64,000 bases of DNA from Datnioides undecimradiatus. Its lineage: Eukaryota > Chordata > Actinopteri > Lobotiformes > Datnioididae. Below the pieces are notes generated by a model. The model was not told where the DNA came from and searched no databases. It saw only the letters and a program-made list of their open reading frames with translations. Shown one piece after another: positions 11,473 through 23,771 of the stretch (position 1 is its first letter; every line of letters starts with the position of its first letter). The stretch covers positions 186,001 to 250,000 of the forward strand of contig WARS01000047.1 in the NCBI GenBank assembly GCA_008933995.1, written 5' to 3'. A program made the position numbers and the translations under genes.

Positions 11473-13400
11473 ATAACATGAACGAGTCACACACGCGGTC
11501 TGTAAGAGCTTTCTTTGTGCATTGATAGGATTCGCCAGATGATCCCCACAGTTTTTATTCACGGCTGAAATTGGGTTAAGCGCACTCACACACGCCACAT
11601 GCTCGAGCGTCTCCATAACTTGAACACAGAAATTCTGTGGTTACCTGTGTGCTCGGGCCTAATGTTATTCTAATAGTTCAGCTTACACTAGCCGAGAGTG
11701 TCATTACTCTATATGAGTCTGTTCTCCGGGTGTGTGTTAAGGTGGCTGTGTAATGAGACACCTGGGGCGAGGCATAAAGAGGCCCATAGCTCCTGTCAGA
11801 GAGACGGAGGGCAGAGAGACCAGAGCTAGTTTAAGCATATTTAAGGGCACCATAAAGAGAGCTGGGCGTCTTCCATCTACTTGAAATATGGCGCAGGCCG
11901 AGTCTCGTTGTTGTTTTGCCTGGCTAGACTTTCATCCTATCGTGCATCATCCCTTTCCACCACATCCATTCAAAATTATCTCTTCTTTTCGATATCTTCC
12001 CCTCCGTACTTCTCTCCTTCCTCTGGCCATGGATGGCGGTGTGCCACCTTGCCCTCTGGGCACTCTTGTCTGATTAAGCAGAAGAGGTTTTTGTGGCCAT
12101 GGCATCTGGCAGGGTCAGCCCACATATGAGAAACAATGCCGTATACATTCTCCAGCGCAGAGCAAACAGAGAGAGACGCTCCTACTGGACCTCACTGAAA
12201 GAACCACATGAATGCAAACAGACCCGGCACTGCAGAGCAGACCCCCTGAATGAGGGGTCCTGTTTGATTTAATCCCAGCAATGCGCCCTGAACCTCACGC
12301 ACACACAGATTTCACAGGCATTACGCGGGGCTGCTGTTTGCACTGAGGCTATAGCACGATGGAGAGAGGTAACCCACTGAGGATGCCAAAGGTTTGGATT
12401 TTCCCATGATAGCAACCACTCTCACTGGATAGAGGGTGAGTAACCAGGAAGGAATCTGTCCCCTTTCAATGGCCACTGAAAGGGGAGCTGTGAAATTGTC
12501 CGAAATTTCTCTGTGTGTAAACAGAGGACTGCGGGGGGAACCCGGGGACCCTGCCGGGGCCAGACTGAACTGCTTCCCTGGACTCTTTCTCTACCTCGCT
12601 TTCTCTCTGTCTGTCTTTGCCCCTCCTCCCCTTTTCACTGCCGGCTCCTGTCTCAAATTAATTTTCTTTCTGTCTGTCCCCCACCCCACTGTGAACAAGT
12701 CCCACACTGCGAGGACACAGGAGCGTTTTTGCACGCTATTCTCAGATGGCATTAATTAGTTTTGAGCTTTTCTTATCGAGAGACAGATGCTAAATACTTA
12801 AATAATAAGCAGAGCACAGACTGTGTTTACCTCCCAACACAGAATATTGCCATATGAGTAGAGAACAAGGGTGGCAGACGTAGAAAGAGACACCCATCTA
12901 AATGCAGTGTATCTATTCTTGTATCCATCTTTCTATGACACGAACGCTCAAAACCGTGGGTCTGTCGCTCCACTTAAACAATTTGAATCATGCTCCACTT
13001 AGAGTGAGCGTGACCACACACACAGGAATTTCCCTAAACTTTTTGCTGGTTGCTAGGTGACAGCTTCAGCTCCCGCAAGCACGCCGTGTGAATGAGGAAG
13101 GGGGTAACTAATGTCTTCACCCAATGACCACGCTCTCAACAGACTGCTCTTGTCCAGTTAAAAAAAACATTATGCTACTTCCTCAATACAATCAAACACA
13201 CTGCAATGGGCAGGCTGAAAAGTGCTAATGCCCAACATGTGCTGTCTGATGTATCCATCCAAAGATGAACACGAAAGCGCAGCGACACTGCAGAAATATT
13301 GATTTTGACAAGCCAGGGAATATTATTTTCCTACTGTAGGCCGATGGGCAGCGTCTGTGGTATTGCCACTTGTTTCCTGCACAAATCCAGTTCTTTAAGA

Positions 13401-13425
13401 AAATAAATTGATAGTCAATTTATTT
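13401..13425. other. Perfect 11-bp hairpin
   Basis: AAATAAATTGA and its exact reverse complement are separated by TAG. It is AT-rich and lies next to no recognised transposon end. Each arm carries AAATAAA/TTTATTT, but no function is evident. Confidence 0.6.
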
Positions 13426-13429
13426 GCAC

Positions 13430-16400
13430 TGGTGATAGAACAAAGTGATTGGCTTTTTATGCAGCGTATCCAGGCAACAGATACTTCTCCCTGGAAAATA
13501 ACTATGACCGTACAGCGACAGAGTTTCAGTTTGTTTTGGGAGAAAGTGAGATTTTACAAGATGTTTACGTTCTCATAACTGAAGGACAAAGAGAGAAGCA
13601 GAGAAACAGAGGGGAGCACAGAATGATAATTTCTTTTGGCAGGATCCAGTCTGTGGACTGAGGTTCAGTCATGACATAACATTGTACTGACAGAATGCCT
13701 TTCCTCAATGACAAGGTTTGGTTACTCACACACACACACAGGCTCAGTCATACACACCCATGCCTGCACATGGAGTGTGCATGCACGCATCCCGCAGACA
13801 TACACGGGCTGTGAAAGTAAAAACAACTGGACCTGAGTGAGAGGAATAAAAATACCTCCCAGTCAGTGTGGTGTACGTCTGCTATCAGACAGTCTCTGCA
13901 AAAGCTCCCTCATCTATATTCCTGACAAACCTGATGTTGCGCCCATTTGCTTTAAAACATACATTTGTGTCAAGTGAATGACGGTATAATCAATCACTCT
14001 GCCAATGTCAGAGCCAATGGCAAAACCATCCACTGCCTCTTTTAAACTCTTCTATTTACCATCAGAGAAAGGGACTGCTAAATAACCACTCTGCCTCGTA
14101 ATTTGGAGCATGGCAAAGCTCCCGCTGCTCAGTTTACTCCCTTTAAATGCATTTAATTCATCTTAACGGAATAAATATGGCATGGAATACGAGAAATGAG
14201 TCAAGAATTAGAGCTGTGCTCCTCAGCTAAATCATATTTTAGTGCACTTACAATACCTCTAAAAGCCTGGGAGATATGTCCTCGCGGCGAGAGTGATGGC
14301 TCGCGGGACTGTGGGCTAGAAAGAACAGCTTGAGACTGCTCGTTTCAAACCTTTAAACCAACCTAAAATACCAGATGCTCACGCTAAAACGCTCCTTCAA
14401 AGTGCCTTCGCCATCGCCATCGCTTTTTTTGTGCCAAATGCTCGGAAATCTGTGTCTGAGAAACGTAATATCCATATTCTTAAGTTAAATGTACCTTCAA
14501 GAAGTGAATGGAGTGAACGCATTTTAGATTCTGAGCACCGGATGGACAACATTTCCAAATGAATTGAAATCGTGCACATGGGGGTTTTTTTTGTCAGTTT
14601 CAGGACATGAAGACTAAAGAGTTTTTGAATTGATGAGCGGAAAGTGACACATAAAAAACACCCTTGGCAGTCTCACTAATCGTCGCTCAGTTTTTCTGCT
14701 ACCCAGTCCATTTTTGTTTTTCTTTTTTCATTTTGTCAATTACAATTTGTGCCGGGCCTTCTGCCAAAAATCTTTAATTCTAATGGCTTAACTCAGCTGA
14801 GGGTGTGGTATGCAAATTTCAAGATATGCCTGCTCCACGTGTTAGATACTTTCACCACATTTTTCACGACTGCAACAGAAGTGGCACACAAGAAATGGTG
14901 CTCGGATATCAGTCAAGAATTAATTAAAAGCTGTTTATCAGTATTATATTGCACACTGTTAAGGACTGTCCACCCTGCCTCGGGTCCAGTCTTGGAGAAA
15001 AATGATAAAATAGCAGCTATAGCTACACGTCCTTGGGCTATTCCCAGTGAGAGGTTTGTGTTTTGAGTGTCATGACTCATTTTTTGATAAAGGTTTCTTA
15101 AAAATCCCGATACCAAACTCGTACTCAGCTAAATGGACAAATAACGAGACAGAATGGAACTGCAGACTCATTGTGTTGGCGTCTATATCTGTGTCTGAGT
15201 AACTGACAGTTAACTGTAAGTATAGGTTGTCTCATTTAACAGGGTTCCTTTCATTTGCGTGCCGCGTTACAACAGGCTCTAAGTCACGGTGGATCAAAAT
15301 AAGTCAGAATTTGAAATAAATATTTGAACTATCCCCGTCTTCTCTGCAGTCTCTTTCGATTTCTTCAAGAGGATTTTTGCCATTTTCTTTTTTTTTTTGT
15401 TGAGGATTGTCAGAAAAATCTTAAGACTAGCGATGAACACGCGTTCCCTAATGGGCTAATGATGGAGCTTAGCCATTCATCAAGTAATGTTGAAATGAGT
15501 GTCATTAAATATCTCTTCAAATTCACACTATTAGTCATTTGTCAGTTCAGCTCCAAAAGATTTAAATGCCCAGTGCCTGAGGGAACTGTTGATGTTTAGA
15601 GAGCAGACAGTTTACCGAAACCTTGATCATTCTGGGAAATGTTTGCTGCACACGTCCTTATGTCCTTCCCATTGTAAGGAGGCGTTGATACTGCATATGT
15701 AATGACATGTGAACCCTGTGATGCCTGCTTGTTGTTACTCACTTTAAGCATCTTTGTCAGAAGTGCTTACAGGGTTCGTCTGTATCATCCTAACTTCTGA
15801 TTTGCTTGTTTAATGCTCTGATCATTCCACATTTCCTCACTGAGTCCTCTGAGGGGCTAGTACGGTGGCCACATCAGCTTGACTTTAATCCAGACTCCTC
15901 CTCTAACTTCTGATATGGTTATTTTCCCTGCTCTTATCTGAAGAGTTGTTCTCTATAACAACATTTTTTTTTAAGCAGGCATTAAGAGGCTTAGCAGCAG
16001 CAGTGCTTTAGCAGCCAAAAGGTCACTTTTGCAAATTGGGTTCATTAATCTTCTAGTGTATGGCAGCCCCAATGGGACACTCTTCATACACAGACGCAGA
16101 TTAAAATGGGGGAAAGCGCTCGTAGATTAGCCTGGAAAAAAAAGAAACTCTCGGAATGATAAAGACTCTTCAGACGAAGTTGAGACTCGGCTCTCTAAAG
16201 TCAGATTGCCAGTTTCACTCATATCAGAGAGACAGAGAGAGAGGGAGCTGCACAGTGGTAAGAGAGGGGGGATATATGAGCCTGGAGTGGAGTTTGACTG
16301 AGCTATGATTATACCATCACAGATGATTATAGTTAGGCATTCCTCTGACCCAGTGCATGACAGAATCTCTCACTTTCTTCTCTCTCTTTTTCACTCCAGA

Positions 16401-17640
16401 TCTCTGGGTGTGCGCCAACGCTCCAGCAGCAGTAAAACACCTGCTCACGCAACGAGAAGCGATATGAGCCCCTAGCTGGTGCTGTGTCGTCGAGGTAAGG
16501 ATATCTTCTAACAGACCTAAGGGCTGCGGAGTCGGTGCCAGGCCTGTATGAATTACCTCAGGCACAGTGACATCAGTCTTCTGAGATACAAAGCAAAAGA
16601 GCAAAAATAAATAAAAATAATGGACCCCAGAAACAGAGGAGGAGAGCGAAATGGTTCCCAATGGTTTAGGTCTGACGCACCCCCACATTCCTATCAGATC
16701 AGCTCAAATATCTCTTCATAGTACTCCACCCATCGCAGCCCAAATGTCTTCATTTCAATTGATTTTTAAAGTGGATGTTAAGTAACTCTGCACAGAAGTG
16801 GATAATGTTTCAGTATTTTACAATAGGTGATTGATTTGTCATTGTTTAGGTTGGTTTGTTCTGGTTTGCATAAGTATTATCTCTGTTGAGAGTCACTGAA
16901 GCTGCATCCAGCCACACATGTATTAGTTCTAGTTGTCTTTATGTTTATTCATTACTTATTTATTTATTACGTTCAGCTGTTTGTACGCTGTTGGACCACT
17001 GGACATTCGAATGCACGTCAAAACACATCACTGTGTGTTATCTAGTATCCACACTACTGTGGTGGTTTAAAAACGCTGCTGCTCCAGTTCTGGTTTGGAA
17101 ACTGAAGGATGTATTTTTTTATGTGAACGTGTGAAAATAGAGACTTTTGTGAAATATGTGGAAGACACTCACCTTCACTGCCTGATTGAGTCTTATCAGT
17201 CATAACGTGTCCTTCACTGATGCGCCATGCCCCCGTCACGTGACCCTCTTCTGGATGAAAACAGACAACATCAGCCTTGACCAGCAACACGGACAGTAAT
17301 ATACAGGTGTTTCTCACCTTTCTGCCCATGCTTCGCATGTGTTATGCATTTTATAATGCTGCTACTGCCTTCATGCACAGGACGTAAGCTGTTACTTGAG
17401 AGAATTGTGCCAGTGGGGTGCTGGTTTCTGAGTGAGGGTGGGGAAGAACAAGTAAAGTAAAACTTTCAAAAGGCCCTGATCACCCATGATCAGCTTCAAT
17501 ATGGTCTTCCATATAAAGAAGGAGCCTTAACAAAAATGAGGGCACCATTTAACACTTACTTGTTTTGTTCTGCTCAGTTCAAATACAGCACATAAGAGGG
17601 TTTCTGATGATGAACCAAACAGTACTGCGTACAAAATTTG
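13430..17640. other. Non-coding, unassigned
   Basis: One short CA tract (13727-13740) and otherwise complex sequence. A 12-base palindrome ACAGTTAACTGT lies at 15,206. No recognised exon, RNA gene or element end. Confidence 0.6.
15206..15217. promoter_or_regulatory. Palindrome with two inverted MYB-type half-sites
   Basis: ACAGTTAACTGT contains TAACTG on both strands, the core bound by MYB proteins. The identical 12-mer recurs at 51,849-51,860. Binding is inferred from the core only. Confidence 0.3.
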
Positions 17641-17845
17641 AGATGCAATGATTAGTCAGTTAATCAATTAGTCAGTCAGTAATTGAACAATTTCTCATAC
17701 AAACATATCATGGTTGTGATGTTGTGTTGCTAAAATGAATCACAGCAAATTGAGTAAACAAAGAGTAAACAAGCAAATCTGGCTGTGCATGATTGTGAAT
17801 TGATTAATTGAAAAAATAATCATCAGAGTAATCGTAATAATATCA
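17641..17845. repeat. Dispersed repeat relic rich in ATTAGTC/ATTAATTG
   Basis: The left end reads TGCAATGATTAGTCAGTTAA and the right end GATTAATTGAAAAAATAATC. Both match, from memory, the two ends of a common vertebrate/teleost repeat whose intact copies carry ATTAGTCGATTAATCGATTA-like sequence; the CpG positions here have decayed. The many ATTA cores are therefore repeat-derived rather than evidence of a homeodomain enhancer. Confidence 0.55.
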
Positions 17846-17879
17846 ATAAATGGTTAAAGATTAACTGCACTTCAGCACA

Positions 17880-18075
17880 ACACAAACTGCTGCTTAAACT
17901 TTATTGGGTTAGTTCGGCTAATTTGAAGTGGGGCTGTTTGGGGTATTTATCCATAGCCAGTGTATTACCGACTGTGGGCATTTGGGAGAAGCAGCAGGAG
18001 TACTGGTGGAGGGAGTTAAACAATAAACTGCTGTTGATGAAGTCAGCAGCATCAGTATTAGTTCACAGTGAACAC
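17880..18075. repeat. Dispersed teleost repeat relic
   Basis: The phrases TTCGGCTAATTTGAAGTGGG, TTATCCATAGCCAGTGTATT and GGGAGAAGCAGCAGGAGTAC occur in the same order as in a percomorph repeat I recall. The class is unknown to me. It begins about 35 bases after the ATTAGTC-type relic, so two old elements lie almost end to end. Confidence 0.6.
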
Positions 18076-20549
18076 TGTGTGAAATATTTTCACAGCTTCG
18101 CTTTGCAGTCGGCATTTATATTACAGCTGCTCACGTTTTAACGAATGCATCCAGTGATTTTGAGCTCTCACTTTAACTCGTCTACTCACTTGCTAACACC
18201 ACACACAGCAGTTTGTAATATCGGATGAATAATTCCTATTAATTCAAACAAGTTGAGCCTCTCCACATTCTTTCCACATGCACCCCGACAACGACAGATA
18301 TACCCTCACGGGCTACAGGCACATCTGGTCGTGAATCACTTTGGACAGACAAATAGACAAACTCACTGTCCAGCACCACAAAACAAGATTAGTAAAGATG
18401 GTACTCGCTCTTTTCATTGTTCTCATAAACTCACAATCCAGCTCCATTAAACCGTTACTATATAATGAAAGTGGAGCACATTATCATAATATTATAATGA
18501 CGACACTTTGAACTGAGAATGTAATGTCTGTGTCTGCACCATGCTTTCATGCATGGTAATCACTGACTTGACCCCAAGTACTCTCGGGCAAATGGCAATG
18601 AATGGCTGTGTAAATTAGATCTAAACCAACTAATAAACGTAATCAAAATTTCATTTGTCCATTTTGTTTTGACAAACCATCCTCGTAGTCCAGATGGCGT
18701 TGTGTGTTTTCGGTCTCTGTTCTGCCATCATGATGCTTATTAATAATTTATGTCTCATAAATGACTTATCAGCTCCTTCTCCACTCGTCTTTTCTCTCAG
18801 TTCCTTCTCTCTATGTTATGGTCCCATGCACGCTATGGATGGCCGGCACTGGTCCGCTAAGCCAATGAAAATGCATGACTCTTCCACTGCTGTAAAATTC
18901 CAACTCTGTAATAAATGGTTTGTTTTGTTGCTTGCGGTAATGCTTCTGTTAGACCGGCTCTGGTCAGGACACCTGGATTTTATGTAAAGCCACATTTAAG
19001 GTAGTCTGCTAATGTGTTTTCCTGTGCACATAATAAAACACGGGGGATTCGGGCTATGACAAAGCAGTCATCACTCACATAACGAAAATGATTCTCACCT
19101 AAACATTGTCATTAAGGAGAAGTTTAAAGGCGCTAATGAAACTAAACTCATAAAGACTTCTTGTAATGATCAGCGAGGGTGCAGATGGGATGTGACGCCG
19201 CTCACACTCCTTGCGCACAAACACACAGGCACGCGCTCGCATTCAGAATTCGTATTTCATATTCTATCCACTGGGTGTGTAATGACGCCCGTTATTAAAG
19301 CGGGTAATTGTCTTACAGTGGTGCTGCGTTATTGGATCCGGGGGCACTTCTGCAGACACAATTGGAGGCAACTGGATGTAAAGTCGCTGAGCAGTGAAAT
19401 AGGGAGCAGGGCTGAGCAGACACATAGAAGATGGTATCAGCATCAAAGGGAGATGCTAGCATTGTGCTGTCTGACCCTTGTGAATGGCGTCCAACCCACC
19501 TGTTACCCTATCCCCCCTGAGGCTCTCACTGACTCGGTCCCCTTGCCTCCTGGAACCAGACACTCCATGTGATTACAGCAGTCTCTCTTGCAGAGGTCCG
19601 ACGGATCATCTCCGTACAAAGGCATCTTGATAAACAGCTAATCCTCTCTCTTGTTGTCAGACCTGCCCCCGGTCCAGGTCACCGTTCACAGAGGAAGAAA
19701 ATGCAGGTCTTCTTTTACCGACACACATATTTAAGTCTTTGTGATTTCTTTTTTTCTGTTATTTGACTACTGAGGCTCTCTCAAGAAGAATATATCCCCC
19801 TGCTTTTACCATTGCTTTTAACTAAACTCTCCACTCGGTCTGCCAGATTTCCCATTAGGCTGCTGTCATTACATATATAATCTGCTCTGCAAGACTTACC
19901 CCTGGTTTTCACATCACAGCCTTTAATTTTTATTTATTTATTTATTTTGCAGTCATTTTCAGCCTCTAATACAAAAAAAACGCCCAGAGCATTCACTCAT
20001 TCAAAGCACAATGATGTAAACAAGGTAGGAAAATGCAGTTTCACTCGTGTGCCTTACACAAGAGCTCTAATAACAGGACTCAATCAGCCAAATTAAACTG
20101 GATAATGAAAACAAATTAATACACAAAAACAATCAAATAAAACATAACGGGAAGGGGAGAATATTATTTTACTTATATAGATTTCATAACTTTACATATT
20201 GTTACAAAGTGAAAATATTTCAACTCAAAATGACAGCAAGGGCTTTTGCAACACACGTAATCAGTTTAGATGAAATTACATGATGATTTATGTGTATTAC
20301 AGGTAATCACATTCACCCTAAAAGGGGGTAACTACAGGCTAAACCAGTGAATAAACGGATAAAATACTTTCTAAAATGCAGCGGCTCTAGCATAAAACCA
20401 TAAAAATGCTGCTCCTAGCAAACAAATAAGGTTTGTGATTTATGAGCATACCATTATCCGGGATGTAGTGTAGCAATATTTAATGCAAAGATTGCATTTT
20501 CTATTGAATTTGGTGTTGTTGGCCAGCCCAGTGCACAGGTAGAGTAGGT

Positions 20550-20563
20550 AAAAAAAAAAAAAA
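20550..20563. repeat. Poly-A run (14)
   Basis: Homopolymer A tract with no recognised retroelement body upstream. Confidence 0.8.
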
Positions 20564-22622
20564 GTGTTTAACTTAATCTGTTACTCTGGTGTTAAACGCC
20601 AGAGGCTACCGCTTCTCTAACTTAAACTAATATAGTGTTATGAAATGCATAACTGACAGCTCTTGAAGAAAAAAAAAGTACAAGCAAGTGTAACTGGGCA
20701 TCCTAAATATTGCTGAAAATAATATCTGTGTGGTGATGATGATGTTTTATAGTTGGTTCATGGCCAATTAAGCTAACTAGTCATGCTTGATTTTCAGTTT
20801 AATTACAAAGTCTGTGAAATTGGAGAGAAATCCAGATTTATTTATGAACGCTGTTGTGATGCCAATGAATATAACGTGTAACAGGTTGATAAAGACCTCA
20901 GTGGATGTCCAGGGTAGACACAAAAAGGGAGGCGCCCCTGAGAGGGTGACGACGAGCATGCCAAAATACATCATTTCTAATTAACCAGCTGTGACCCCAG
21001 ATACTGGGCACAAGTCAACAATTGCATTCAGTCATTGCCTCTTTGGTTCAACAACAAGAGCAGACGCATCCTCCTTTTACAACGTCATTGAACTCTTGTT
21101 TTAACGCTGGCCCCACAAACAACATTAATCTAGTTCCTGTCCAGCTGTGCACAGTGTGAGGCTGAGCTGGCATGAGAAAGAAGGAAGTAGACTCAGGCAG
21201 GCCCAGTACTCTGTGCACTGCGCTCCAGCCAGCCAGCTGGTGTCATTGGAGCTCTCCTGACCAGGACCGCAAAGGTGATTGCTCAGTGGGGGCAGGGGAC
21301 TGGAGATAATAGTTTAGTATCTTAAACACAGCTCTTTACTGAAGTCATTTTATCAGCAGGGTGCTCTCAGAACACATTGTTACGGGAACAGCTCTCCGAG
21401 AGCACAAAACCACACATTTACACACATCCGCACACAGACACGGACATAAAACTACGCCTATCTATAGCTCCATCTGACCCATCTAATTAGACCCATCATG
21501 CTGGTGTTAGGAGTCGTGAGGAGAGTCATTCACTGGAGAGCCTGATGGTGTCACATTCTCACTTTTAGGAGAACATGGGGCAGGAAGCCATTATGCCAGT
21601 CGAGTTCTGGCCGACAGACACTTTTGCAACACTGCTCGTCCAAAAAGTGTGAAAGCTTCTGTGCCCTGAGGTACAAAAGCACGCAGCATCCGCACAGCAC
21701 AACACCGGCGAAATTTTAGAACTTATAAGAGGCAGAAAGTGTTTAATTCTTTGTGAGGGCAAAAACCTCTGTGTGGATTAGTTATGTATGCTCCAGAAGT
21801 TAAGCTCACACTGTAAGAACACCATGCTGTGTTTTGCTAAAGCACAGTGGCACACTTCTTCTAGTATTTACATAGCAACTGGAAAAGCCAAGCTATTTCC
21901 TCCTTCGCCAGACCAAAGGCAGCCAGGAGTGAATAAACAGGCCTTTCAGCTCATCCTGTGGGAATTGTTATCCTTCTACCAACGACCACATGGATTTTAA
22001 CATAAAAAGGTAGAGGCCGGGATTTTCTTTTATCCAAATAACTAAGAGGAGGGAGTCCATTTGCTTGCAGTCTTAATATATGTGAAGCTCTAAATAAGAC
22101 AGAGGAGTGTAACGGTAGAATAAGGGAGGTTATCAGAGCTAAAGATTGTGATCCAGGCAATGCAAGTATCAGTAATGGGCATCTCTGTTTCAATAACATA
22201 AAATAAGTCTTTATCAAAACAGTGCACATTACGCAACGTCTTCAGTAACGTCAGACCGATTACAGACAGACATGAATTATTTCTAATCTACCTGCGTAGA
22301 CGCGACCCATGCTCGCACTGTCAAGTTTTCAGGAATCCGTGTGATTTGTCTGCAAAGTGTCTTCCCATCTGCTCCATTCACCTCAGTCACATCCTTCACA
22401 TCAAGCCCCCATCTCTTGTCTCATGAAAGGCAGTCCATTACTGCATATTAGCAGCAGAGTGAGGCAGGGAGATAAGGGAGGCTGCTGATCAAACACACAG
22501 ACAAATCGCCAGTGACAGAAACACACATTTGTTGCTCAGCGTTTAGCTTTGATCTCTGACTCTGCCAAGAGCCAAAGAGAGAGGCAAGTCTCAGCCTTTG
22601 AACTGGGGCTTTTCAGAGAAGG

Positions 22623-22654
22623 TCTCTCTCTCTCTCTCTGTCTCTCTCTTTCTC
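22623..22654. repeat. (CT)n microsatellite
   Basis: CT array with G and T interruptions. Confidence 0.85.
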
Positions 22655-23132
22655 GTGGAGATCTCTGTGTACACTCTACATAGTCATCGTTTGCAATCCT
22701 GCTCCGCGACAGATAGCGCCTACATATTCAGCAGGACAGTGAGGGGATGGATACAGCACAGGGCGGAGCAGAATATCCACATCACTGACAGAGAACATGA
22801 CAAAGGTGATGTTGATGCTGATTAGTAGAGATGCTGGCCCTCTGGTGGGCTGACAGAGGCCTATTATAGTGAGAGGACTGTTCGAGGTTTAACAGCAGTG
22901 TCCTTGTAAAACCTGCGTTACTCTCAATCACAGTCGATCCAGCGGTAGTGTCAACAAGTCGCCACAGGTAGACCGAGACGTATTTACGTTTCAGTCGTGT
23001 GCACAGACACACGCACAAAGTTCTGATTAGCGTTTACTATCGTCTAATCTTCTGATCTCTGATTTGTTTTGATATCGTGCTTCATTTTGTTTATTTCCCT
23101 GCAATCACGTGCAAACACATGTACGTCTGCAT

Positions 23133-23150
23133 ACACACACACACACACAC
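23133..23150. repeat. (CA)9 microsatellite
   Basis: Short pure CA array. Confidence 0.9.
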
Positions 23151-23531
23151 ATACCACCACACACAGCAGAGAGAGAGCGCGCAAGATTGTTTTTGCAGCG
23201 TAGTAATAATAGATAAGTGGCTGCTGTGTGTCTAAGCTGTCAGCCATGGATCATCTCATTTCCTGACCGGGGCTGGCCCCGGCCCCCTGTGTGTTATTAC
23301 AAACAGCCCAGATCATGTGACAGGGGAGGGAGATTACTGGAGAAACTAATTGAGGCTGCTCTGTGTGTTCTCTGCTGGCGAACAGTGGGGTGACTGTTTG
23401 GCCAGGCGGAGTGATACTCGACCCTCCTGTGTCCCCTGCAACCACAAAATGGCCATTACAAACAATGACCCTGTCAAAGCCAGCGGACCTGGCCGGGCCT
23501 GTAGCGAACCAGATCGCTACTTTGAAGCTTG

Positions 23532-23542
23532 GGGGATTCCCC
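23532..23542. promoter_or_regulatory. Palindromic kappaB-type motif
   Basis: GGGGATTCCCC fits the NF-kappaB/Rel consensus GGGRNWYYCC exactly and is symmetrical. It shares its CCCC with an adjacent small hairpin (CCCCTT, six-base loop, AAGGGG) ending at 23,556. The sequence is seen; binding is inferred. Confidence 0.4.
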
Positions 23543-23736
23543 TTATCCTGAAGGGGGGTGTATGGGTATTGGATTAGTAGTGCATCCACACACCTGGCTC
23601 AACATGTCACCTGATTGGTGAGCTCTCATTCACGGCAGGTTTACAGCTGTTACACTAGCAACACTGTCCCTGATAAAGTGTCAATAAAAGGAAATCTTCA
23701 AAGTAATACTGGATTATTTTATTCCAGTGCTGTATG

Positions 23737-23771
<35 letters not shown>
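23737..23771. repeat. (TG)n(TA)n compound microsatellite
   Basis: A TG array passes directly into a short TA array followed by A5. Confidence 0.9.

Larger units (their letters stand above)
4800..13390. other. Non-coding, unassigned
   Basis: Complex sequence with TG, GA and CA microsatellites, a G-rich tract near 11,140 and several AT-rich stretches (for example 7240-7800 and 8880-9130) that look like possible regulatory DNA rather than repeats. No open frame has a recognisable domain. The longest (minus strand, 5181-5630, 149 codons) has irregular composition and no family signature, so I do not call it a gene. Confidence 0.55.
18080..23130. other. Non-coding, with enhancer-like AT-rich parts
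   Basis: There is an A14 run (20,550-20,563), one CT microsatellite, and otherwise unique-looking sequence. The 18,590-19,140 part is complex, AT-rich and free of simple repeats (for example TGATGCTTATTAATAATTTA near 18,730), which is what a conserved non-coding element often looks like. No coding frame is supported. Confidence 0.5.

Noticed and set aside
17641-17845. Dense ATTA/TAATT cluster resembling a homeodomain enhancer
   Set aside because: Better explained as a decayed dispersed repeat whose intact copies are built of ATTAGTCGATTAATCG-like sequence.
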